From: Chrysiogenia bacterium
GTDB lineage: Bacteria; JAGRBM01
Assembly: GCA_020434085.1 (NCBI GenBank)
Contig: JAGRBM010000518.1
Coordinates: 1 to 6,281, forward strand
Direction of reading: 5' to 3'
DNA: 6,281 bases
Part shown: in pieces, positions 1 through 5,258 of the stretch
How positions within the stretch are numbered: position 1 is the first letter of the stretch
How the letters are laid out: each line of letters opens with the position of its first letter
Translations under genes and position numbers: made by a program
The notes under the pieces: generated by a model
The model's database searches: none
What the model was told of the DNA's origin: nothing
The model's input: the letters and a program-made list of their open reading frames with translations, nothing else

Positions 1-963
1 ACGATTCCCGAGGTCTCCAAGACAATTTCTGTCGTGGATTTTGTCGAGCGCCTGAACAAGTCCCTCCATGCCGAGCGGCCCGAGTTCGATCGGGTTCCCG
101 TGCAGGCCGACTTCGAGCCCGGCGGCGCCGAGGTGAAATACCTCGAGGAAACCGCCACCGAGGAAGAGCTGGCCATCGCAAAGGAAACGGGCACCATCAG
201 CGCCAAGGACTACATCGCGCAGATCCTGCTGCTCTATACGATCCAGGATCCCAAAGAAGACCTCACCGACATGGTCGACTACCCCTATGAGAACGCCCGC
301 ATCTCCGCGCGCATTCCCTTCCTGGGTCAGAGCCGTTCGGTGCAGATCGTCAAAGATATCGAGAACTACATCAGCACCACGTTCCCGGGCCTCCAGCACG
401 GCGTCACCGGGCTGCTAGTCCTCTACAACAACATGGGCGACTACGTGAACCGCACCCTTCGCGAGAGTTTCCTCATGGCGGTCGTGATCATCATGATCAT
501 CATCGGCATTGCGCTGGGCTCGCCGCGCTGGGCGCTGCTCTCGGTCATTCCCAACATCTTCCCGGTGATCTGGGTACTCGGGCTCATGGGTTTCACCGGC
601 ATTCCACTCGACGTGGGCACGGTGCTCGTAGCGGGCATCACCATCGGCATTGCCGTCGATGATTCGATCCACTTCCTCTCGCGCTATTCGCAGGCCAGGA
701 AACGCGGGCTCGGCGCGCAGGATGCCATTGCCCACGTGCTGCGCCACTCGGGACGCGCCATCGTGTTCACCAGCGTGATCCTGGCCGGCGGTTTCTGGAT
801 GCTGGTCTTTGCCCAGTTCAAGCCGACCGCCTACCTGGGACTCATCTCGGGTGTCACCATCGTCTTCGCCCTGCTGGCCGATCTGCTGGTTCTGCCCGCC
901 ATTCTCTACCTCGTCGATGGGAATGGCGAGGAGAGCGCGGCTGCTCCCACCGAAGAGGCCTGA
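1..963 (+). CDS. RND/MMPL-type exporter, C-terminal part (5' end outside window)
   Basis: The reading frame is open from the first base, so the GTG at 34 is not taken as the start; 320 residues of the C-terminal part are visible, against roughly 800-900 for full-length family members. After a periplasmic-type segment (about residues 1-150) come hydrophobic helices near 157-172, 178-200, 204-222, 252-271 and 276-305. The third contains GIAVDDSIHF (Asp220-Asp221), the acidic proton-relay style motif of the RND superfamily. This matches the second half of a predicted RND exporter (MMPL/COG1033 type) in the inner membrane, driven by the proton gradient. The substrate cannot be inferred. A short acidic, Ala-rich cytoplasmic tail (EESAAAPTEEA) ends the protein. 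The gene runs in the same direction as the sulfur genes, but a 230-base gap separates them, so a functional link is doubtful. Confidence 0.85.
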   Translation, partial: TIPEVSKTISVVDFVERLNKSLHAERPEFDRVPVQADFEPGGAEVKYLEETATEEELAIAKETGTISAKDYIAQILLLYTIQDPKEDLTDMVDYPYENARISARIPFLGQSRSVQIVKDIENYISTTFPGLQHGVTGLLVLYNNMGDYVNRTLRESFLMAVVIIMIIIGIALGSPRWALLSVIPNIFPVIWVLGLMGFTGIPLDVGTVLVAGITIGIAVDDSIHFLSRYSQARKRGLGAQDAIAHVLRHSGRAIVFTSVILAGGFWMLVFAQFKPTAYLGLISGVTIVFALLADLLVLPAILYLVDGNGEESAAAPTEEA

Positions 964-1193
964 GCCGCGATTTCCCGAATCAGTACCGGCACTTGGGGCA
1001 TCCCACCAGCGAGCGACCCGCCCGGCGGAGAACGCGTCGGCAACCATGCTTGACCCGCGCGCTGCCCATGGGTTAACACAAGGCGCTCGCCGGGGCTTAA
1101 AAGCCTTGGTATTCCAGCAAGTTAAGTGCGTTTTCGAGCGCCGCTCCCGAAGGGAGGGCGCCCGGGCAGACGCCAGAAGACAAGGACGAGACA
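964..1193. other. 230-base intergenic region upstream of the sulfur carrier
   Basis: I see no gene here. No strong rho-independent terminator follows the exporter. The region holds a possible promoter (1050-1079), a weak dyad GGCTT-AA-AAGCC (1094-1105), and a small hairpin CTCCC-GAA-GGGAG just ahead of the GC-rich leader of the carrier gene. I could not match the leader to any riboswitch class I know. Confidence 0.5.
1050..1079 (+). promoter_or_regulatory. possible sigma-70-like promoter for the sulfur-carrier gene
   Basis: TTGACC at 1050-1055 matches five of six bases of the -35 consensus. An 18-base spacer leads to TAACAC at 1074-1079, a poor -10 match of three bases in six. It lies about 115 bases upstream of the carrier ATG, leaving room for a GC-rich 5' leader. 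The -35 is good, but the -10 is weak and the organism's own consensus is unknown, so this is only a candidate. Confidence 0.3.
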
Positions 1194-1472
1194 ATGCCGG
1201 TAAATGTTCGCATTCCCACCCCGCTGCGCAAGCTGACCGACAACCGTGACCAGGTGGAGGCCGAAGGCGCCACCGTGGGCGCGCTCATCGAAGATCTTGA
1301 GAAGAAGCACCCGGGTCTCAAAGAGCGCCTGTGCGATGAAGACGGCAAGGTCCGCCGCTTCGTCAACGTCTTTCTCAACGACGAAGACATCCGCTTTCTC
1401 GAGAGCCTCGACACCCCGGTCAAGGACGGCGACGAGCTCGCGCTCGTGCCCGCCATTGCCGGCGGTCGCTGA
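1194..1472 (+). CDS. cysO: CysO-like ubiquitin-fold sulfur carrier (ThiS/MoaD family) ending in GGR
   Basis: This 92-residue protein belongs to the ThiS/MoaD beta-grasp sulfur-carrier family and most resembles M. tuberculosis CysO: start MPVNVRIPTPLRKLT, a central RRFVNVFLNDEDIRF segment, and the tail DGDELALVPAIAGGR. In CysO the terminal Gly is adenylated by an E1-like enzyme and converted to a thiocarboxylate that donates sulfur to CysM. The neighbours downstream (cysM, a JAMM protease, a MoeB-like E1) are the expected partners and support CysO over MoaD or ThiS; no moaE or thi gene is present. The ATG is preceded by AAGGA (1182-1186) seven bases away. The odd point is an Arg92 codon (CGC at 1467-1469) after Gly90-Gly91, so the diglycine is not terminal and trimming should be needed before activation. 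An intrinsic terminator follows directly. Confidence 0.88.
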   Translation: MPVNVRIPTPLRKLTDNRDQVEAEGATVGALIEDLEKKHPGLKERLCDEDGKVRRFVNVFLNDEDIRFLESLDTPVKDGDELALVPAIAGGR

Positions 1473-1492
1473 GCCGAACAACCCGCGCGATC

Positions 1493-1523
1493 AAAGTCCC
1501 CGCCCGCGTGCGGGGGCTTTTTT
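1493..1523 (+). terminator. intrinsic terminator after the carrier gene
   Basis: CCCCGC (1498-1503) pairs with GCGGGG (1510-1515) around a six-base loop. The stem extends outward by a T-G wobble and a G-C pair (1496-1517), then A-T pairs into the run of six T at 1518-1523. This is a textbook rho-independent terminator. It begins about 20 bases after the cysO-like stop and ends 39 bases before the cysM-like ATG, so it separates or attenuates the two. Confidence 0.85.
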
Positions 1524-1526
1524 CTC

Positions 1527-1543
1527 TCGCGTGATTTTCGCGA
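1527..1543 (+). repeat. small dyad in the cysM leader
   Basis: TCGCG (1527-1531) and CGCGA (1539-1543) form a perfect 5-bp inverted repeat around TGATTTT. It sits between the terminator and the cysM start. It could be an operator half-site pair or a minor RNA hairpin, but it is short enough to be chance. Confidence 0.3.
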
Positions 1544-1562
1544 CACCGGAAACCACAGACCC

Positions 1563-2624
1563 ATGGGCTTCAGCAATCCCCACTACAATGTGATCGAGTT
1601 CCCCGACGCCAAAGAGCGCGAGGCGCTCTTTCCCAAGGGCTCGATCCTCAACCTTGTGGGCAACACCCCGCTGGTGCGGCTTCGCAATGTGACCCGCGAA
1701 CTGCCGGAGGGCGTGGAAGTCTGGGGCAAGTGCGAGTGGATGAACCCCTCGGGTTCGGTAAAAGCGCGCCCTGCCCTGTGGATGATCAAGGACGGCCTGA
1801 AAACCGGCAAGCTCCATCCCGGCAAGACGATCCTCGATTCGACCTCGGGCAACACCGGCATTGCGCTCGCCATGATCGGCGCGGCGCTGGGATACCCGGT
1901 GACGCTGGTCATGCCCGCCAACGCCAGCGAGGAGCGCAAGAAGATCCTGCGCGCCTACGGGGCCGAGCTGATTCTCTCCGATCCGATGGAGGGATCCGAC
2001 GGCGCGATCATCAAGTGCCGCGAGATTCTGGGGGCCGATACCGCCGGCAAGTATTACAAGCCCGATCAGTATTTCAATCCTGCCAATCCCCAGGCCCACT
2101 ACGAATCGACCGGCCCGGAGATCTGGAAACAGACCGGCGGCCGTGTGACCCACTTTTTCTCGAGCTTGGGAACCGGCGGCACGTGCTCTGGCACCGGGCG
2201 CTACCTGCGCGAGGTAAGCGGCGAGAAGGTCCGCATCCTGGCGGTCGAGCCCGACAGCCCCTTCCACGGGATCGAGGGGCTCAAGCACATGGAAAGCTCC
2301 ATCGTGCCCGGCACCTACGACGCGCAGGTCCACCACGAGAAGCTGCCCGCCCCCACCGACAGCGCCTACGACATGTGCGTGCGCGTCGCCAAGGAAGAAG
2401 GCATGCTCGTGGGCCAGAGCTCGGGCGCGACCATCGATTGCGCCATTCGCTACGCCAGGAAGAACAACATCACCGAGGGGGTGTTCGTCCTCATCCTCTG
2501 CGACAGCGCCGAGCGGTACCTCACCACGGCCGTCTGGCGCGATACCGAGGACGAGTTCGAGGCTCGCAAGCAGGCCCACGAGGCCGCCGGTGAGGCGAGC
2601 CCCAGCCACGGCAGCGAGCTGTGA
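1563..2624 (+). CDS. cysM: CysM-like cysteine synthase (PLP fold type II)
   Basis: A 353-residue PLP-dependent beta-replacement enzyme of the O-acetylserine/O-phosphoserine sulfhydrylase family. Visible landmarks are the opening LVGNTPLVRL (31-40), the PLP lysine Lys67 in NPSGSVKAR, the substrate/PLP-binding loop TSGNTG (94-99, Asn97), the phosphate-binding loop GTGGT (203-207), HGIEGLKHM (235-243) typical of CysM-like members, and SSGA (286-289), the serine region facing the PLP ring nitrogen. In the CysO pathway it adds an activated serine to the carrier thiocarboxylate. Whether the acceptor is O-acetylserine or O-phosphoserine cannot be decided here. The usual SxKDR is SVKAR (Ala68), and the C-terminal tail (about 326-353) is charged and somewhat longer than in the ~320-residue mycobacterial enzyme. 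The ATG has only a weak GGA (1548-1550) upstream. The next gene starts 16 bases after the stop. Confidence 0.93.
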   Translation: MGFSNPHYNVIEFPDAKEREALFPKGSILNLVGNTPLVRLRNVTRELPEGVEVWGKCEWMNPSGSVKARPALWMIKDGLKTGKLHPGKTILDSTSGNTGIALAMIGAALGYPVTLVMPANASEERKKILRAYGAELILSDPMEGSDGAIIKCREILGADTAGKYYKPDQYFNPANPQAHYESTGPEIWKQTGGRVTHFFSSLGTGGTCSGTGRYLREVSGEKVRILAVEPDSPFHGIEGLKHMESSIVPGTYDAQVHHEKLPAPTDSAYDMCVRVAKEEGMLVGQSSGATIDCAIRYARKNNITEGVFVLILCDSAERYLTTAVWRDTEDEFEARKQAHEAAGEASPSHGSEL

Positions 2625-2640
2625 GCCAGCGGAGCAAACC

Positions 2641-3105
2641 ATGAGAAAACTCACCCTGAGCCAGGAAACGGCCGACGCGATCCGAAGGCACTGTGAGAGC
2701 ACCTACCCCAACGAGGGTGTGGGCCTGCTGGTGGGGCGCCTCGACGGCGACGACCACATCATTGCCCGCGCCGTGCCGGTCACGAACGTCGATCCCAAGC
2801 CCGATTTCTTCCGCTGGGATGACAAGGAATACCTGCAGGTCGACAAGGCCGCGCGGGGCGACGGGCTCGACATCATCGGGCTCTTCCATTCCCACCCCGA
2901 CCACCCGGCCATTCCCTCGAAGACGGACTTCGAGTTTGCCGAGCCCTGGGGCGATACCTTTGCCTGGATTATCGTGAGCTGTAAGAAGGGGGTCTCGGAC
3001 ACGTTCCGAAGCTGGACGGTTGACCCCGGTCTGGGCAAGATCGGCGAGTTCCGTGAGCAGGATGTTCACTTCGCCGAAGAGAAAATCGAGATCACCCAAA
3101 AGTAG
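2641..3105 (+). CDS. mec: Mec-like JAMM/MPN+ zinc metalloprotease
   Basis: A 154-residue single-domain JAMM (JAB1/MPN+) protease. The active site is complete: Glu25 in NEGVGLL, then H-x-H-x7-S-x-x-D as His83, His85, Ser93 and Asp96 (HSHPDHPAIPSKTD). In M. tuberculosis, Mec hydrolyses the CysO-cysteine adduct to free cysteine; related bacterial JAMM proteins (HcyD, QbsD) trim residues beyond Gly-Gly from sulfur-carrier precursors. Because the carrier here ends GGR, this enzyme may do both jobs; that is inference. The ATG at 2641 is chosen over the upstream in-frame GTG at 2590, because GGAG (2631-2634) lies six bases ahead and MRKLTLSQETADAI is a natural family start. The 2590 start would add non-family residues overlapping cysM. 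It is tightly spaced between cysM (16 bases) and the E1 gene (23 bases), so probably in one operon. Confidence 0.92.
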   Translation: MRKLTLSQETADAIRRHCESTYPNEGVGLLVGRLDGDDHIIARAVPVTNVDPKPDFFRWDDKEYLQVDKAARGDGLDIIGLFHSHPDHPAIPSKTDFEFAEPWGDTFAWIIVSCKKGVSDTFRSWTVDPGLGKIGEFREQDVHFAEEKIEITQK

Positions 3106-3128
3106 AGAGCAACAAGAGACGAAAGACA

Positions 3129-3938
3129 ATGAGCCTTACCGAAGAACAGATTGAACGCTACTCGCGCCACATCCTGCTGAAGGAAGTCGGCGGTATTGGC
3201 CAGGAAAAACTGCTGAACGCCAGGGTGCTGCTGGTGGGCGCCGGCGGCCTCGGGTCACCTGCCGCCCTGTATCTGGCGGCCGCAGGAGTGGGAACCATCG
3301 GCCTCATGGACTTCGACGACGTCGACATGTCCAACATGCAGCGCCAGATTCTCCACTCCATGAAGGACGTGGGCCGGCCCAAGGTCGAATCCGGCAAGGA
3401 CCGCATGAATTCGATCAATCCCGACGTCAACGTGATTCCCATTCGAAAGCGTGTCGATTCCGACAACGTGATGGAGATCTTCAAGGACTACGACGTCATT
3501 CTCGACGGCTGCGACAACTTTGCCACCCGCTATCTGATCAACGATGCCTGCGTGTTCCTGAACAAGCCCAACGTCCACGGATCGATCTTCATGTTCGAGG
3601 GCCAGGTCACCGTGTTCAAGCCCCATGACGGGCCCTGCTACCGCTGCCTGTACCCCGAGCCGCCGCCGCCGGGCACGGTTCCCTCCTGCGCGGAGGCGGG
3701 CGTGATCGGCGTGCTCCCGGGCATCGTGGGCTGCCTGCAGGCCATGGAAGCCATCAAGCTCATCCTCGGCGAGGGCGATCCTCTGGTGGGCCGCCTGCTC
3801 AAGTTCGATGCGCTCCCCATGACGTTCAAGAACTACAAGATCCGCCGCGACCCCGCCTGCCCGGTGTGCGGCGAGAACCCCACGATCACCGAGCTCATCG
3901 ACTACGAGGAGTTCTGCGGCGGCATCGGCGAAGGGTAG
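3129..3938 (+). CDS. moeB: MoeB/ThiF-type E1-like sulfur-carrier adenylyltransferase, copy 1
   Basis: A 269-residue E1-like enzyme of the MoeB/ThiF/MoeZ group. It shows the start LTEEQIERYSRHILL, the nucleotide loop GAGGLGSP (37-44), MQRQIL (70-75) with the adenylation Arg, Lys85, Asp129 in GCDNFATRYL, and zinc pairs Cys170/Cys173 (CYRC) and Cys244/Cys247 (CPVC). A conserved Cys187 sits in SCAEAG at the position used for persulfide or acyl-disulfide chemistry in ThiF relatives. The tail TELIDYEEFCG is characteristic of MoeB/MoeZ. It should adenylate the carrier's C-terminal glycine. Unlike MoeZ it stops before any rhodanese domain, so sulfide or a separate sulfurtransferase must supply sulfur. 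It may also serve MoaD or ThiS carriers encoded elsewhere. Spacing to the JAMM gene supports co-transcription. Ribosome binding is purine-rich but weak (AAGAGACGAAAG). Confidence 0.92.
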   Translation: MSLTEEQIERYSRHILLKEVGGIGQEKLLNARVLLVGAGGLGSPAALYLAAAGVGTIGLMDFDDVDMSNMQRQILHSMKDVGRPKVESGKDRMNSINPDVNVIPIRKRVDSDNVMEIFKDYDVILDGCDNFATRYLINDACVFLNKPNVHGSIFMFEGQVTVFKPHDGPCYRCLYPEPPPPGTVPSCAEAGVIGVLPGIVGCLQAMEAIKLILGEGDPLVGRLLKFDALPMTFKNYKIRRDPACPVCGENPTITELIDYEEFCGGIGEG

Positions 3939-3970
3939 CTTCACTGCTCGCTTCCCATTTGTCCGACCCG

Positions 3971-4002
3971 AAGGCCCCTGCTCATGCGGGGGCTTTCTTT
4001 TT
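3971..4002 (+). terminator. intrinsic terminator after the cysM-mec-moeB run
   Basis: GCCCCTGC (3974-3981) pairs with GCGGGGGC (3986-3993) around a TCAT loop, with one T-G wobble. It is followed by TTTCTTTTT (3994-4002). Outer A-T/G-T pairs extend the stem by three. It lies 32 bases after the moeB stop and ends 47 bases before the next gene, marking a transcription unit boundary. Confidence 0.85.
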
Positions 4003-4049
4003 GCTTTGAACATTCTCCACTAGACTGGGTGCGAAGAGGCGGATCACCA

Positions 4050-4463
4050 ATGTTTGAAATCAACTACCTGGCCATTCTGGTGGGCACAGTGCTCTACCAC
4101 GGGCTCGGCGCGCTGTGGTATTCGAAGCTGCTCTTTGCCGATCGCTGGATGGAACTTGAAGGAATCAGCGCCGAGCAGATCGACGCCTCGAAGGAGCGCG
4201 GCATGGCCGTGCCGCTTGCGGGGGGATTTCTGGTCGCGCTCATCGTGACGGGCACGCTGGCGGTGCTGATCTCCCTGCTTCCCATTCAGACCGCGGCGCA
4301 GGGAATGCTGGTCACCGCGCTCATCGCGTTTGGTCCCGTGCTCGCCGCGCAGCTCCCCAACTACCTTTTCACCGACAAGCCGCTCGCCCTCTGGGGCATC
4401 AACGCGGGCTACCACTACGTGGCAACGCTGGCTGCGGGCGCGGTGATTTCTTTCTGGCGGTAG
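4050..4463 (+). CDS. DUF1761-type small integral membrane protein
   Basis: A 137-residue hydrophobic protein with four predicted membrane helices (about 6-27, 53-77, 82-104 and 113-134). Family-like signatures are GLGALWYSKLLFADRWM (18-34) after helix 1 and WGINAGYHYVATLAAGAVIS near the end, both typical of DUF1761. The function of the family is unknown to me; it is expected in the cytoplasmic membrane. The ATG at 4050 is preceded by AAGAGG (4034-4039), ten bases away. An upstream in-frame ATG at 3984 is rejected because it lies inside the terminator hairpin. Only 19 bases separate the stop from the second E1 gene, so the two are probably co-transcribed. Because it sits between two E1 paralogues, a role in sulfur or thiol handling is conceivable, but nothing in the sequence shows it. 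Confidence 0.82.
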   Translation: MFEINYLAILVGTVLYHGLGALWYSKLLFADRWMELEGISAEQIDASKERGMAVPLAGGFLVALIVTGTLAVLISLLPIQTAAQGMLVTALIAFGPVLAAQLPNYLFTDKPLALWGINAGYHYVATLAAGAVISFWR

Positions 4464-4482
4464 AAAGCAGCGAAGCTGCCCG

Positions 4483-5253
4483 ATGCTCACTGAAGAACAG
4501 ATCGAGAGATTTTCGCGCCACATCCTGCTCAGGGAAGTGGGCGGCGTGGGCCAGGAGAAGCTGCTGGCCTCGAAGGTGCTGCTCGTCGGCGCGGGCGGGC
4601 TGGGATCCCCGGCGGCGCTGTATCTGACGGCTGCGGGCGTGGGCACGCTGGGGCTGTGCGACTTCGACACGGTCTCGCTCTCGAACCTGCAGCGGCAGGT
4701 GCTCTACGGGACTCAGGACGTCGGCCGTCCCAAGATCGAGCGCGCGGCAGAGCGCCTTCGCGGCATCTGGCCGGAGGTGAAGCTCGACCTGATCGGCGAG
4801 CGCCTCACACCCGAGAACGCGCGGCGCCTCATTCGCGGCTACGACGTCGTCATCGAGGGCTCGGACAATTTTGAGACGAAGTTCCTTGTGAGCGACGCCT
4901 GCGTGGCCGAGAAGAAACCCGCCGTCATCGGCGGCATCCTGCGCTGGCACGGACAGATCCTCACCGTGGTTCCCGGCGCCGCCTGCTACCGCTGCCTGTT
5001 CGAGCGCCCGCCGCCCGCCGGCACCGCCCCCACCTGCGCGCAGGCCGGCGTCATCGGCGCCCTGGCCGGCCTTGTCGGCAGCATTCAAGCCGCCGAGGCC
5101 ATCAAGCTCCTGCTTGGAATCGGCGAGCCGCTTCGCTCGCGCCTTCTGACCATCGAGGCCCTCGGCGGGCTCTTCCGCGAAGTGCCGCTGGGAAGGCGGG
5201 AGAGCTGCGAGGCGTGCGGGGAGAAACTGCTGAATCCAACACGGAATTGGTAG
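4483..5253 (+). CDS. MoeB/ThiF-type E1-like adenylyltransferase, copy 2 (short tail)
   Basis: A 256-residue paralogue of the first E1, alignable almost end to end: LTEEQIERFSRHILL, GAGGLGSP (36-43), LQRQVLY (69-75), Lys84, Asp128 in GSDNFETKFL, Cys185 in TCAQAG, and zinc pairs Cys168/Cys171 (CYRC) and Cys242/Cys245 (CEAC). All catalytic features look intact. It should activate a ubiquitin-fold sulfur carrier (CysO, MoaD or ThiS), but which one is unknown; moeB in name is equally possible. It lacks the TELIDYEEFCG tail, ending instead in GEKLLNPTRNW, and has no rhodanese domain. The last ~8 codons enter an AT-rich stretch, so the end may have been changed by an insertion. No clear Shine-Dalgarno is visible; the 5-bp hairpin GCAGC-GAA-GCTGC (4467-4479) lies just before the ATG. 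No terminator follows. Confidence 0.88.
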   Translation: MLTEEQIERFSRHILLREVGGVGQEKLLASKVLLVGAGGLGSPAALYLTAAGVGTLGLCDFDTVSLSNLQRQVLYGTQDVGRPKIERAAERLRGIWPEVKLDLIGERLTPENARRLIRGYDVVIEGSDNFETKFLVSDACVAEKKPAVIGGILRWHGQILTVVPGAACYRCLFERPPPAGTAPTCAQAGVIGALAGLVGSIQAAEAIKLLLGIGEPLRSRLLTIEALGGLFREVPLGRRESCEACGEKLLNPTRNW

Positions 5254-5257
5254 AGTA
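5249..5257 (+). repeat. 9-bp inverted repeat, left copy
   Basis: GGTAGAGTA here, overlapping the stop codon of the second E1 gene, recurs as its exact reverse complement TACTCTACC at 6225-6233. Together the copies bracket the AT-rich minus-strand gene. Both are also next to AATTGG: before the left copy, and after the right copy when that is read on the minus strand. Confidence 0.4.
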
Positions 5258-5258
5258 G

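Noticed and set aside
415-1194. A 259-codon minus-strand open frame opposite the exporter and intergenic gap
   Set aside because: Low-complexity Arg/Asp/His-rich translation, no motif, and antisense to a clear RND transporter.
2590-2640. Upstream GTG start for the JAMM protease
   Set aside because: It would overlap cysM by 35 bases and add 17 non-family residues, while the ATG at 2641 has a well-placed GGAG.
1491-2702. A 403-codon open frame on the minus strand opposite the cysteine synthase
   Set aside because: It is longer than the real gene but shows no recognisable domain, has repetitive Ala/Gly/Val/His-rich content, and is antisense to a gene with all family motifs. It is a high-GC codon-bias shadow.
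3255-4013. A 252-codon minus-strand open frame opposite the first E1
   Set aside because: It crosses the terminator, is rich in Val/Ala/Gly/His, and has no domain; it is a shadow of the E1 gene. The 229-codon frame opposite the second E1 (4399-5088) is the same case.
4001-4026. Promoter TTGCTT ... TAGACT upstream of the DUF1761 gene
   Set aside because: The spacer is only 14 bases and the -35 lies inside the terminator T tract.
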